Source: Bradyrhizobium sp.
Lineage (GTDB): Bacteria > Pseudomonadota > Alphaproteobacteria > Rhizobiales > Xanthobacteraceae
Length of the DNA: 63,427 nt
Reading direction: 5' to 3'
Assembly (NCBI RefSeq): GCF_027451485.1
Contig: NZ_DAIDJE010000011.1
Coordinates: forward strand, 1 to 63,427
Numbering within the stretch: the first letter of the stretch is position 1; each line of letters starts with the position of its first letter. Position numbers and translations under genes: made by a program. This document shows positions 10,151 to 18,559 of this stretch, in pieces. The notes below the pieces were generated by a model. It had not been told where the DNA came from. It did not search any database and worked only from the letters and a program-made list of their open reading frames with translations.

Positions 10151-10969
10151 TCAGTCTGTTGCCTTGATGATCTCCGGTGGCTGCGATGCATAGTACGCCG
10201 CGGCCTCATCGATCTCCTGTGGCGTCAGGCCACGCGCGACATTACGCATCTGCTGGCTGATGTCGTTGGTGCGCTGACCCGACGCGAACGCCTGTAGCTG
10301 GGCTTTCAGGTAGGCCTCTGACTGACCCTCGAGCCAAGGGCTGCCGGTCTTGTTGTCCAGGCTGCCGTGGCAGGAGCCGCAGGGCGCGATGCCGCGCATC
10401 GGCGCCCCGTAGATCACCACGCGGGGCTTGGGATGCTGCTCAACAGGATGAAAGGCAGGAAGTCGCGGAAGATAGGAATAGTAGGCGGCGACGTCGGTGA
10501 TTTCCCGGTCGGACAGGTTGGCGGCGAACGGCGACATCACCGCATTGGTTCGCGCGCCCGATCGGAAATCGAGCAACTCCTTGTAGATCACAGCCGCGTA
10601 TTGTCCGGCGAGGTTCGGGGAATCGGCCCTGCTGATGCCGGTCGGCCCGTGACAGATGGCGCAGCGTTGCGCAAGCGTCGCTCCCCGGCCGATCGATTCC
10701 TGGCTCGGATGCGCAAGCGTCATCGAAGTGAGGACCGCCTCGGACGACCGGTGCGCCGATTTCGGTATCTCGCCGGACGAGACGCTCCGACGCGGCAGTC
10801 CGGCCGCGCTACAGAAGGCGTCCCAGAGATCGGCGTATTTCAGTTCCGGCTGCAGGCGGGGCAAAACGACGAAGCCGGCGACCGCCGTCAGCACGAAAAG
10901 GCCTGCGGCCAGGCCGACAGCGACCGAAAAGTAGCTGTTGCGGAACGTGAAGAGTTCGCGGGTGCTCAT
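10151..10969 (-). CDS. Dihaem cytochrome c, membrane anchored (last gene of oxidase operon)
   Basis: A 272-aa electron carrier with an N-terminal membrane anchor (about residues 12-35, YFSVAVGLAAGLFVLTAVAGF) and two haem c sites, CAICH and CGSCH, in two cytochrome c553/c4-like domains. Each has a later Met candidate (NAVMSPFAANLSD; QQMRNVARGLTPQEID). The ATG at 10969 overlaps the stop of the oxidase subunit I gene (ATGA), which fixes the start; the frame is open upstream but there it shadows subunit I. It probably passes electrons to the oxidase. Its 3' end lies 3 bases from the convergent end of the RND pump gene. Confidence 0.9.
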   Translation of the reverse strand: MSTRELFTFRNSYFSVAVGLAAGLFVLTAVAGFVVLPRLQPELKYADLWDAFCSAAGLPRRSVSSGEIPKSAHRSSEAVLTSMTLAHPSQESIGRGATLAQRCAICHGPTGISRADSPNLAGQYAAVIYKELLDFRSGARTNAVMSPFAANLSDREITDVAAYYSYLPRLPAFHPVEQHPKPRVVIYGAPMRGIAPCGSCHGSLDNKTGSPWLEGQSEAYLKAQLQAFASGQRTNDISQQMRNVARGLTPQEIDEAAAYYASQPPEIIKATD

Positions 10970-12591
10970 CAATGCGCTCCCACGTAGACCGCGGGCACCG
11001 ACGTATCGTGGCGCGTGGCCAAAGTCAGGATTGGATAGCCGTAGTTCGTGACGGTCAGTCCGATCATCAGCGCCACCCAGATCGCGAAACTGTTGAGCGC
11101 GAGCGGCACCGAGCGGACCGGATGGACGGGCATGCTGAAGCGGTAGGCGCCGGCTTCGGTCGCGCCCTGCGCGTGGGAGCGGATGAGAATAAACAAGAAC
11201 AGCAGACCCGAGGCCAGCAGGATCAAAGCGCCGACGGCCGACAGGCTGACGGAGAGGGCTTCGGGAGCAATCGCCGGATTTGAATAGTCGTAATAGGCCA
11301 TCCGGCGCGGCATGCCGAGAATGCCGACCCAGTGCCACGGGAAGGTCGTTACGATCATGCCGATGAACCAGAGCCACAGCTGCGTTCGTACCAACGCGAG
11401 ATTGGGCAGGGCCCGGCCGGTCAGGTGCGGCCACAAATCATAGGCGATGGCGAAATACATGATGACGATAGCGCCGCCGAAGATCAGATGGAAATGGCCG
11501 GTGATCCACTGCGTGTTATGGATGGTCGTATCGAGCTGGTAGCTCATGTTGATGAGCCCGCCGGCGCCGCCGAATCCAAGCATCACGAAGGAGAACGCGA
11601 CCGCCAGCATGATTGGATTCTGCCACGGCAGCGCGCGGATCCAGCCGAGCGCGCCACGGCCGCCGCGCAGGCGGGCGGCAATCTCGACGGATGCGCAGAT
11701 CGTAAAGACGGTCAGCAAGGTCGGCACTGCGACCAGGGCGGTGAACGCCGAGTGGATGAATTTGAAGCCGGCGCCGACCTCGGGGTCTGCAAAGGTGTGG
11801 TGGATGCCGATGGGCATGGCCACGACCAGAAACAGGATGAACGCGAGGCGGGCCATCGTGTCGCTATAAAGCCGGCCGCCGATCGCGCGCGGCACGATGA
11901 CGTAATAGGCGATATAGCTCGGGATCAGCCAGAAATAGACGATGGCATGCAGCGTCCAGGAGAAGAAGACGCGCGCCAGGCCGGCGTCGATCGTGGTCTT
12001 CAGACCGAGCGCCACGGGTATGATCTGTAGCAGCAGTTCGAGCGCCGCGCCGACCGCGGTCCAGGCCCAGAGATAGGATCCCGCCACGTTCGCAAACATC
12101 GCAAGCGGCACAGGTTCGCCCGGGTGAGCGCGCCGCCAGACCCGCAGGTTGACGGACATCAACGCGACCCAGATCCAGGAGCCGACCACCACCAGCACGA
12201 CGCCGATGTAGTAGAACGGACTGCCGATCAGCGGCGGATAAAACGTGTATAGGACCGACGCTCGCCCAAGCGCGACCGGGACCATCGCCATGATCGCGCC
12301 AATGACGATGAGCCAGAATCCCGCCCAGGCCCACCGCACGCCGACCAGGCGCTGTTGCAGGGCGGACTCGGTGATCGCGTAGCCGAACCCCATGGCGACC
12401 AGCGTCGGGAATACATAGCCCATCACCGTGCCGTGCGCGGTCAGCGAGCGATAGTACCATTCCGGATTGCTGATCCATGTGTAGAGCGGACTGCGGACGA
12501 ACATCTGCCATGCGCCGAGGCACAGTGCGAGCCCGAACACGGCGAAAGCGAACCAGAAATGCGCGAGAATGAGCTTTCTATTCACCAACAC
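10969..12591 (-). CDS. ba3-type (B-family) cytochrome c oxidase subunit I
   Basis: A 540-aa membrane protein, the catalytic subunit of a haem-copper oxygen reductase. Ligands visible in order: His of the low-spin haem in SLTAHGTVMGYVFPT; CuB His with the cross-linked Tyr as HAIVYFWL (His-x3-Tyr kept, but Ala replaces the usual Pro); the CuB His pair in IGIHHTFADP; and the two haem His in HNTQWITGHFHLIFGG. The retained Tyr argues for oxygen reduction rather than NO reduction. The start is a GTG at 12591, overlapping the subunit II gene by 14 bases. There are about 13-14 hydrophobic segments. It is the fifth gene of a six-gene operon. The B-family call rests on the HPIVY-like and HNTxWxxGHFH patterns. 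Confidence 0.9.
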   Translation of the reverse strand: MLVNRKLILAHFWFAFAVFGLALCLGAWQMFVRSPLYTWISNPEWYYRSLTAHGTVMGYVFPTLVAMGFGYAITESALQQRLVGVRWAWAGFWLIVIGAIMAMVPVALGRASVLYTFYPPLIGSPFYYIGVVLVVVGSWIWVALMSVNLRVWRRAHPGEPVPLAMFANVAGSYLWAWTAVGAALELLLQIIPVALGLKTTIDAGLARVFFSWTLHAIVYFWLIPSYIAYYVIVPRAIGGRLYSDTMARLAFILFLVVAMPIGIHHTFADPEVGAGFKFIHSAFTALVAVPTLLTVFTICASVEIAARLRGGRGALGWIRALPWQNPIMLAVAFSFVMLGFGGAGGLINMSYQLDTTIHNTQWITGHFHLIFGGAIVIMYFAIAYDLWPHLTGRALPNLALVRTQLWLWFIGMIVTTFPWHWVGILGMPRRMAYYDYSNPAIAPEALSVSLSAVGALILLASGLLFLFILIRSHAQGATEAGAYRFSMPVHPVRSVPLALNSFAIWVALMIGLTVTNYGYPILTLATRHDTSVPAVYVGAH

Positions 12592-13141
12592 AGCTCAACC
12601 TCCCGCCGTTTTTGGCGCGCGCCGCGAATTCGGCCTTGTCGATCACCTTGACTTTGCCCCACATCCCTTCGTGGCCGAAGCTACAGAACTCCTGACACGG
12701 CATCAGGTGCTCGCCGGTTTTCTCGAAGCGCATGAATTGCTCGGAAACATAGCCCGGCACCAGCATCGTGTTGACGTTGGTGCCCTGGATCAGGATGCCG
12801 TGGATGACGTCGGCGCTGGTAGCGCGCAGCATGATTGGAGTTTGCGCCGGCACCAGGATGCAGGCGGGCGTGAACGAGTATTGCTGGCCGATCGCGCGGA
12901 CCGTCACGCTGCCGTCGGGCTCGGTTGCCGTGCCCAGATTGGATTCGACGAACTCGCCGGCAAGATGCAGCCGTGTCGGATCGATGGTCTCAACGCGGCC
13001 TTGCGGCATCGTCGCCTGGTGGAGACCGGCGAAGGTCGCCAGAAGCACCAGAGCGACGATGACGATGACGGAGATCGTCGCCCAGCGCTTTTCGGTGCGC
13101 TCGGCGACCGCGGCAGCGTGAGAATCGTCCTGCACCGTCAT
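12578..13141 (-). CDS. Cytochrome c oxidase subunit II (CuA domain)
   Basis: A 187-aa subunit with one N-terminal transmembrane helix (about residues 20-42) and a periplasmic cupredoxin domain. The binuclear CuA site is complete: His in SADVIHGILIQG, then CQEFCSFGHEGM with the C-x3-C-x3-H-x2-M pattern. The single helix fits B-family oxidases, whose subunit II has one anchor rather than two. The ATG at 13141 overlaps the stop of the preceding small gene (ATGA). It accepts electrons from cytochrome c, several of which are encoded in the same operon. Confidence 0.93.
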   Translation of the reverse strand: MTVQDDSHAAAVAERTEKRWATISVIVIVALVLLATFAGLHQATMPQGRVETIDPTRLHLAGEFVESNLGTATEPDGSVTVRAIGQQYSFTPACILVPAQTPIMLRATSADVIHGILIQGTNVNTMLVPGYVSEQFMRFEKTGEHLMPCQEFCSFGHEGMWGKVKVIDKAEFAARAKNGGRLSCVGE

Positions 13142-13317
13142 TGCAGGGCTCCGCGAGGCAGGAAAACGAAAAGGTAGAAGGCAAGCCAAAGCGCGATGAC
13201 GATCGCGGTCGTGATCCCTGCCAAGGTCAGCGCGCCGCGCGGTCCGGCGGCAACGATCCGCTCGACCCGCTCATCCAGCGTGTCCGTGGTCTCTCCCGGC
13301 AGGTCCGAATTGATCAT
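13138..13317 (-). CDS. Small single-helix oxidase subunit (subunit IIa-like)
   Basis: A 59-aa protein, MINSDLPGETTDTLDERVER..., with one hydrophobic helix near its C-terminus (about residues 30-52, ALTLAGITTAIVIALWLAFYLF). Small one-helix proteins are known partners of ba3-type oxidases, and its place between the triheme cytochrome and subunit II supports this. The ATG at 13317 is chosen over an upstream TTG. It overlaps the subunit II start by four bases. Function is inferred from context. Confidence 0.7.
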   Translation of the reverse strand: MINSDLPGETTDTLDERVERIVAAGPRGALTLAGITTAIVIALWLAFYLFVFLPRGALQ

Positions 13318-13325
13318 GCGCAGCC

Positions 13326-14585
13326 TCAATCAAGTGGTGCCGAGCGGAGTTCATTGGCGTCGCGTGCACTCACGGCCGTGCCGCGGTTGCCCCACGCCGT
13401 GCGGATATAGCTCACGACAGCGGCGACCTCGTTGTCGGAGAGCTGGCCCGCGAAGGGCGGCATGCCGTAGGGACGGGGATTGCCTTCGGTGCCGGGCGGG
13501 TAGCCGCCGTTGAGCACCATCCGGATCGGATTGACCGCCGATTCCATCTCGATCGATTGATTGCCCGCGAGCGGCGGCCAGTGCGGCGGTTTGCCTTCGC
13601 CCTGCGCGCCGTGGCAGGTGGCGCACTTCGTGTCGTATACGGTCTTGCCGAGACTGATAAGCAGGCTCGCCTCAGTGCTCGGCAGCGTTGTTGCCGCCGG
13701 GGCTCTCGGAGTAGGTTCGGCGATGCCCTTCAGATACACCGCCATCGCCCGGGTATCCTCATCTGTCAGGTATTGCAGGCTGTTGTAGACGACCTCTGCC
13801 ATTGGGCCGTACACCACGCCGCGCGCCGAGACGCCGGTCTTCAGAAGGTCAGTGATGTCCTTGAGGCTCCAGTCGCCAAGTCCCGCCTCGCGGTTGGAGG
13901 TGAGGGACGGGGCGTACCAGTGCTGCATCGGGATCAGTCCACCCTTGAACGCTTCCGACTGTGAAGTCCCCCCCAAGGCATTGATCGGCGAGTGGCACAT
14001 CCCGCAATGGCCAAGCCCCTCGACGAGATAGGCTCCCCGATTCCATTCAGCCGATTTGGTCGGATCCGGCTTGTACTGGCCTTCCGTGAAGAACAGCGTC
14101 CGCCAGCCGAGGATGAGTTCCCGGTTGTTGTAGGGGAAGCGCAGGTCGTGCTCCCGGTTCTGCTGCTTTACGGCCGGAATCGACTTCAGGTAGGCGAAGA
14201 TCGCGTCGCTGTCCTCGCGCTTCACCTTGGTGTAGGAGGCGAACGGCATCGCGGGATAGATCAGGCCGCCGTCGGGGAAACGGCCCCTATGCATGGTGAT
14301 GTAGAAGTCTTCGGCGGTCCACTTGCCGATGCCGGTCTCGCGGTCCGGCGTGATGTTGGAGGAGTAGAGCGTGCCGAATGGCGTCGGCATGGCGCGCCCG
14401 CCGGCGAAGGTGCGGCCTTCGGGCGCGGTATGGCAGGCAATGCAGTCGCCGGCGCGGGCGAGATATTCGCCGCGCTTGACAATGTCGCTGGCGCTATGAC
14501 CGGCGGTCGGCTGCTGCGCGTCGGCGACCCCGCCGGCCACGACGGAAAGGAAGAACAGGCCAAGGACTTGAGAGAACGATCGCAT
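13326..14585 (-). CDS. Triheme cytochrome c (alcohol-dehydrogenase cytochrome subunit type)
   Basis: A 419-aa secreted protein with a signal peptide (MRSFSQVLGLFFLSVVAGGVADA) and three haem c sites: CIACH, CGMCH and CATCH. Order and spacing match the three-haem cytochrome subunit of periplasmic alcohol, gluconate or aldehyde dehydrogenases (SSNITPD, MPFASYTKVKREDSDAIFAYL, and Met ligands such as GMPPFAGQLSDNEVAAVV). No dehydrogenase partner is in the operon, so here it more likely feeds the ba3 oxidase. It lies 8 bases before the small subunit gene and 9 after the first cytochrome gene. Confidence 0.92.
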   Translation of the reverse strand: MRSFSQVLGLFFLSVVAGGVADAQQPTAGHSASDIVKRGEYLARAGDCIACHTAPEGRTFAGGRAMPTPFGTLYSSNITPDRETGIGKWTAEDFYITMHRGRFPDGGLIYPAMPFASYTKVKREDSDAIFAYLKSIPAVKQQNREHDLRFPYNNRELILGWRTLFFTEGQYKPDPTKSAEWNRGAYLVEGLGHCGMCHSPINALGGTSQSEAFKGGLIPMQHWYAPSLTSNREAGLGDWSLKDITDLLKTGVSARGVVYGPMAEVVYNSLQYLTDEDTRAMAVYLKGIAEPTPRAPAATTLPSTEASLLISLGKTVYDTKCATCHGAQGEGKPPHWPPLAGNQSIEMESAVNPIRMVLNGGYPPGTEGNPRPYGMPPFAGQLSDNEVAAVVSYIRTAWGNRGTAVSARDANELRSAPLD

Positions 14586-14594
14586 CCTCGACTC

Positions 14595-15302
14595 CTAGTC
14601 CGGCTCGCTTCCGCACGCGAACGGCAGCACGTAGGCGCCCTTGCCTGCCGGGGCGGCGTTGATCGGGGCCGGCCGGCTCGCAAGATAGGCCGCCACCGCT
14701 GTTACGTCCGCCTCCGTGAGACGCGCCGCGACCTGCTGCATGCAGTCAGGAGCCTTCGCCGTCCGGGTGCCGTAGCGCCAGGCGCCCAATTGCGCGCTGA
14801 TGTAGTTCGGACGCAGACCGAGCAGACCCGGAATGCCCGGCTCCATGCCGGTGAGGCCCGGGCCGTGGCAACTGCCGCAAGCCGGAATTTGGCGGGCCGG
14901 ATCGCCGCGAGCGACCAGAGATTGTCCGTGCTGCATCACTTGCGCACTGACCTCGCTTGCGGCGGGCGCCGGCAGCGGCGGACGCTGCTCGGCAAAGTAA
15001 TCGGCGATCTCCTGAAGATACTGATCGCCGAGATATTCGAGCAGGTAGTTCATCGGCGGGTACTTCCGCCGTCCGTTCTTGAAGGAGAGCAATTGGTTAT
15101 AGAGATAGCCGGCCGGCTTTCCGGCCAGCCGAGGGAAATACACGTCGGTTGTGCCTTCCCCCTTGTTGCCATGGCATGGCGTACAAGCTTCCACCCGGGC
15201 CGCCATCGTATCGGGCGGCTGGCCAGGCGTCTGGGCGGTGGCGGAGAGCGTCTGGACCGAAAGCGCCAACCCCAATCCGACGATCAGCTTTCGAAGCGTC
15301 AA
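14595..15302 (-). CDS. Dihaem cytochrome c (c4/c553 type), first gene of oxidase operon
   Basis: About 235 aa with a signal peptide (LTLRKLIVGLGLALSVQTLSATAQ) and two haem c sites, CTPCH and CGSCH, in a tandem class I arrangement like cytochrome c4. The frame is open to 15404 but the upstream part does not resemble a signal sequence; a TTG at 15302 places the signal peptide at the start, so this start is a judgement. It is the promoter-proximal gene of the operon c-c-small subunit-II-I-c, whose genes are separated by at most 9 bases or overlap. Confidence 0.87.
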   Translation of the reverse strand: MTLRKLIVGLGLALSVQTLSATAQTPGQPPDTMAARVEACTPCHGNKGEGTTDVYFPRLAGKPAGYLYNQLLSFKNGRRKYPPMNYLLEYLGDQYLQEIADYFAEQRPPLPAPAASEVSAQVMQHGQSLVARGDPARQIPACGSCHGPGLTGMEPGIPGLLGLRPNYISAQLGAWRYGTRTAKAPDCMQQVAARLTEADVTAVAAYLASRPAPINAAPAGKGAYVLPFACGSEPD

Positions 15303-15658
15303 AGCGGTATCCCCAATACGCGCTGAACGATGCGGCAAACGTCGCAAGGGACATTTTGTTCCTGCGCCAACGTCGAAGCGTTGCCCGACATTTGCCTTGA
15401 GCATCGTTCTCGAAGCAACAGGAAATTCAGCTCAAGGGTTATTTCACCGCCGATGTACGTCACGCATTTCCAAGAACTTACCGGATGACGGCAGTCATTT
15501 GGGCGCGAGTCAATCAAGTGTTTATAGGGCGGGCAATTCAACCAAGTGTTTACCGCGACACAGGTTAAAGCATGCCCATTTTTTCCGGACAGCGTTGCCT
15601 CGCGCGTGCAGCCGAACGCGAGGGGAAAATGGCTTGCGAACTTCGGAATCGGAGAGTT
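15303..15658. other. Intergenic region before the oxidase operon
   Basis: About 356 bases without a supported gene. It should carry the oxidase operon promoter, read leftwards. CAAGTGTTTA occurs twice as a direct repeat at 15515-15524 and 15543-15552, 28 bases apart. I found no clean TTG-N8-CAA box of the kind seen at nirK and nnrS. Confidence 0.4.
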
Positions 15659-16522
15659 CTAGAGCCGCGGCATCAGATTGGATACTTTGCGGACGGCCTC
15701 CGCGATGACTGACTGCCGAGAGTCGACAACGAGCCGGAAGCCGAGATTTGACGGTGGCACGCCCGCCGCGCAGCCACCGAACTTCGGATCGCGAATGAAA
15801 TCCGTCATGTAGGTCCGGTGCGCGCCCTCGACCACGCGAACCCCGCAATTGGTATTGGTGACACGCTCCGTGCCGCCGTAGAGAGAGACGCGCAGGAAGC
15901 AGGAGTTTGTCCACTCCCAGACATTGCCGGCGACGTCGGCTATTCCCCTGCTGTTGACGCCGAAAGTCCCGGTCGGTTGAGGTGTCGCGATCTCCGGTCC
16001 AGCGCGGGCGGCTTCCGCTTCGTAGCGTGCGATCCAGGCCTGCGCCGGATCGGCGGGGTCGATCAGGGGCAAGGATTCGTCGCGTGCCTTCTCGGCGGCG
16101 GCGAAGGTCCATTCCTCGTCGGTCGGAAGGCGATGGGGAATGCCTGTCCTTTGCGAGATCCAGTCCGCATAGGCGGTCGCGTCGTGCCAGTTGACGCCGA
16201 CGATCGGGACATCCAGCGACCCGGACGGCAGGGCGACGCGCGGGCAGGCGCCATCCGCCATGCAGCGCGCATATTCGGCGGCCGTCACCTGGTCCTTCAT
16301 GATCACGAGCCCGTCCGCCAAGCGAACGTTGTGCAGCGGATTGGCGGCCGGCTTGCCGTCGCGCGAGAAGTCGCCCGCCGCCCGATAATCGAAAGAGGCG
16401 GGGGCGAGGGCAATCGTGCCGTCGATCTTTTGACCAGCGGGCGGCGTGAGCGATGCAGCAACGATCGGAGCCATCACGGCGACGCCCAGCGCGGCGGCCT
16501 TCAGCTTCAGTGCGATCAACAT
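15659..16522 (-). CDS. nirV: NirV: SUMF1/FGE-sulfatase-domain protein linked to NirK
   Basis: A 287-aa protein with an N-terminal signal or anchor (MLIALKLKAAALGVAVMAPIVAA) and a SUMF1-type domain (VNWHDATAYADWIS, RLPTDEEWTFAAAE, GNVWEWTNSCF, NLGFRLVVD). It lies 54 bases downstream of nirK in the same direction, the known nirK-nirV arrangement. Its role in denitrification is not settled. The region where true formylglycine-generating enzymes keep their catalytic cysteines reads VVEGAHRTYMTDFIRDP, without cysteine, so it probably does not make formylglycine. Name by context and domain. Confidence 0.85.
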   Translation of the reverse strand: MLIALKLKAAALGVAVMAPIVAASLTPPAGQKIDGTIALAPASFDYRAAGDFSRDGKPAANPLHNVRLADGLVIMKDQVTAAEYARCMADGACPRVALPSGSLDVPIVGVNWHDATAYADWISQRTGIPHRLPTDEEWTFAAAEKARDESLPLIDPADPAQAWIARYEAEAARAGPEIATPQPTGTFGVNSRGIADVAGNVWEWTNSCFLRVSLYGGTERVTNTNCGVRVVEGAHRTYMTDFIRDPKFGGCAAGVPPSNLGFRLVVDSRQSVIAEAVRKVSNLMPRL

Positions 16523-16576
16523 GGCTCCGATCTCCTCGATCCTGAAGGGAGGGGGTTTGACGGTCCCTTTGTCCGC

Positions 16577-17701
16577 CTACCTCGCAATCGGTCCGCCGGG
16601 CAGCACGGCGGCGCCGAGTTTCTGAGGCGGAATTGGGCCGGGCGGCGAAATCTGCTTCATCAGGTCTTCATTCCACTTGCCATCGACCTTGATGTGCGCG
16701 GTTGCCCCGAGCTCGACCGCCTCGATCAAATTGTGATTGACGTAGGCGTAGACGCCGGGTTCGCGGAAGGTGTAGAGCGCCGCACCGGCGGAGCCGCCAC
16801 GGACGAACCAGGTCTCGAGATCTTTTTGCGGCGGGTTATCGAACTTGCCCGTCTCCCAGACATAGTCGCCGTGACCGCCGATCAGGTGCGGGCGGGTGTC
16901 GCGGTTGGCTTCGGAATGCACAATCAGCACGGTCTCGCCGACCTTCGCCGTCAATGCATTCTTTCCGGTCAGTGCGCCGACCCTGCCTTCGAACACCTCG
17001 TGGGTCGGAATGAGCTTGCGCATCACCTCCGTCGTATCGGCATAGGACTCGGCGAGCGAATCGTAGGTCTTGTAACTGCCCTTCTCGTCTTTCGGCACAT
17101 AGAAGTCGTTCTCGCCGATATAGAAGACCTTGTCATAGTGCAGCGGCTTGCCGTCGCGGTCCTTCAGGCCATCGCGCGGCAGCACCATCACGGCGCCATG
17201 CATGCCAGAGACGACGTGCCAGGGGATCATGCCTTCCGGGGCGCAGTGATAGATGAACACGCCGGCCCGCGTCGCCTTGAAGCGCAGCACCGCCTGCTCG
17301 CCGGGATTGACCTTGCTCAGCGCGCCCCCGCCGAGAGCTCCGGTCGCGGCGTGCAAATCGATATTGTGGGGCATGGTATTGGTCGCCGGATTGACCAGTG
17401 TCAGCTCCACATAATCACCCTCGTGGACGACCATCATCGGGCCTGGCATCGAGCCGTTGTAGGTCATGGCCCACATCTTGGTGCCGGCGTCGTCGATGAC
17501 CACCTGCTTTTCCTGCACCGTCAGCTTGAACTCGACGATCTTCGGGCCGGCCTTGGTCGCCTGTTCGTGCGGATGGACGAATGGAGGCGCCACGAGTTCG
17601 ATCTTCTGGCGCGGCAAATTGAGTTCGTCGGCCAGGGCCGGCAGGGTCATCGCAAGCGCCGCGATCGCGGCTCCCATCAGGGCGGTCCTTCTCGTCAGCA
17701 T
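16577..17701 (-). CDS. nirK: Copper-containing nitrite reductase NirK
   Basis: A 374-aa periplasmic enzyme reducing nitrite to nitric oxide. The Tat-like signal is [24 protein letters not shown]. All copper ligands are visible: His112, Asp115 (catalytic) and His117 in [11 protein letters not shown]; His152, Cys153, His162 and Met167 in [19 protein letters not shown]; the catalytic His in [11 protein letters not shown]; and the last type 2 copper His in YVNHNLIEA. The pattern is that of class I enzymes. The ATG at 17701 has a GGAGAG ribosome binding site 4 bases away; an ATG at 17713 has none. Two Crp/Fnr-type boxes lie upstream, which points to control by low oxygen and/or NO. Confidence 0.97.
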   Translation of the reverse strand: MLTRRTALMGAAIAALAMTLPALADELNLPRQKIELVAPPFVHPHEQATKAGPKIVEFKLTVQEKQVVIDDAGTKMWAMTYNGSMPGPMMVVHEGDYVELTLVNPATNTMPHNIDLHAATGALGGGALSKVNPGEQAVLRFKATRAGVFIYHCAPEGMIPWHVVSGMHGAVMVLPRDGLKDRDGKPLHYDKVFYIGENDFYVPKDEKGSYKTYDSLAESYADTTEVMRKLIPTHEVFEGRVGALTGKNALTAKVGETVLIVHSEANRDTRPHLIGGHGDYVWETGKFDNPPQKDLETWFVRGGSAGAALYTFREPGVYAYVNHNLIEAVELGATAHIKVDGKWNEDLMKQISPPGPIPPQKLGAAVLPGGPIAR

Positions 17702-17759
17702 GATGCTCTCCATTCGGTTCGTTCGATGGCGCCATCATGCTGCTATGCACCCAAATAAT

Positions 17760-17777
17760 CTTTGTGCTGCATCAAAG
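17760..17777. promoter_or_regulatory. Crp/Fnr-type (NnrR-like) box proximal to nirK
   Basis: CTTTGTGCTGCATCAAAG is a dyad with perfect 5-base arms and fits TTG-N8-CAA. Its centre (17768.5) would place a class II transcription start near 17727, leaving a 26-base leader before the nirK ATG at 17701. The cognate regulator is probably the adjacent Crp/Fnr protein. Inference from position and consensus. Confidence 0.7.
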
Positions 17778-17823
17778 GGAAAGGGGTGATTTCGCGGCGA
17801 TGCGGTCGAAAATCGACTGACAA

Positions 17824-17839
17824 TTTGCGCCAGCGCAAA
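17824..17839. promoter_or_regulatory. Crp/Fnr-type (NnrR-like) box distal to nirK
   Basis: TTTGCGCCAGCGCAAA is a perfect 16-base palindrome matching TTG-N8-CAA. It lies 21 bases beyond the regulator stop codon, and its centre is 63 bases (about six helical turns) from the centre of the proximal box, so both sites would face the same side of the DNA. Confidence 0.72.
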
Positions 17840-17860
17840 CAAGCCCGGCTGGGGCTTGGG

Positions 17861-18559
17861 TCAGCTGTCCTTGCCCTCGGCCAAGGCGCGCAGGCTGCTC
17901 GCGTCGCACAGGACAATCCGTTGCCTTCCGCCTTCGACCAGACCTTGGCTTTCCCAGGCGCTCAAGATCCGGCTGACCGTATGCAGCGTCGTGCCGGTCA
18001 TCTCGGCGACGTCCTGGCGGCTGATCGGAAAATCGATTTCGATGCCGGCCTCCACCTTGCGGCCGGCCTGCTTTGCCAGCCGCAGCAAAGTGTGGGCGAT
18101 GCGTTGCTCGACCTGCTCGTTGGATATTTCCATGACGCGGGCCTGCGTATCCTGCAGCCGGCTGCCTACGGTTTGTAGCGCGCTCGAAGCAAGCGTCGGG
18201 TATTTGATGATCATCTGATGCCAGGAGGACGACGGCCAGGCTAGTGCGATCGAGTCCACGGCGGCAACTGCGGTTGCCGGATAACGCGTCAGGCTCATGG
18301 CTTGCGCCACGCCGAATAGTTCCCCAGCCGAGACGTAGCGTACCACCGATTGCTGCCCTTGCGCCGTGGTCTTCTCGACTCTGAGGTGTCCATGCAGCAG
18401 CAGGAAAAACCGGTCCGCATCCGCGCCCTGGTCGAAAACGGCAGTCCCCTTGGGGTATCGGATCGAGCGGGCCTCGCGCAAAAGCTCATCCTGCTCGGCG
18501 GGCGCAAGCCCGGCGAACATCGGCAAATTCGCGACCAGGGTTCGGTCGACGGCGGCCAT
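17861..18559 (-). CDS. Crp/Fnr-family regulator (NnrR/Dnr-like)
   Basis: A 232-aa regulator with a cyclic-nucleotide-binding-like sensor fold (about residues 10-125, YPKGTAVFDQGADADRFFLL, VRYVSAGELFGVAQ), a dimer helix and a winged helix-turn-helix (about 165-215, PISRQDVAEMTGTTLHTVSRILSAWE). The recognition helix carries the T-V-S-R pattern typical of this superfamily. The N-terminal cysteines of oxygen-sensing FNR are missing; the only cysteine is near the C-terminus. It is therefore not an iron-sulfur FNR, and is more likely an NnrR/Dnr-type NO sensor. It lies between nirK and nnrS, both of which have matching boxes. The exact subgroup is inferred. Confidence 0.85.
   Translation of the reverse strand: MAAVDRTLVANLPMFAGLAPAEQDELLREARSIRYPKGTAVFDQGADADRFFLLLHGHLRVEKTTAQGQQSVVRYVSAGELFGVAQAMSLTRYPATAVAAVDSIALAWPSSSWHQMIIKYPTLASSALQTVGSRLQDTQARVMEISNEQVEQRIAHTLLRLAKQAGRKVEAGIEIDFPISRQDVAEMTGTTLHTVSRILSAWESQGLVEGGRQRIVLCDASSLRALAEGKDS

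Noticed and set aside
10969..12591. Nitric oxide reductase
   Set aside because: The active-site Tyr of oxygen reductases is kept in HAIVY, and the operon has a CuA subunit II rather than a NorC-type partner.
15818..17758. A 646-codon plus-strand frame over nirV and nirK
   Set aside because: Antisense to two certain genes; its composition (Asp, His, Arg, Gly) is that of the reverse strand of coding DNA.
17861..18559. An oxygen-sensing FNR/FixK-type iron-sulfur regulator
   Set aside because: The N-terminal cysteine cluster is absent; only one cysteine, near the C-terminus, is present.
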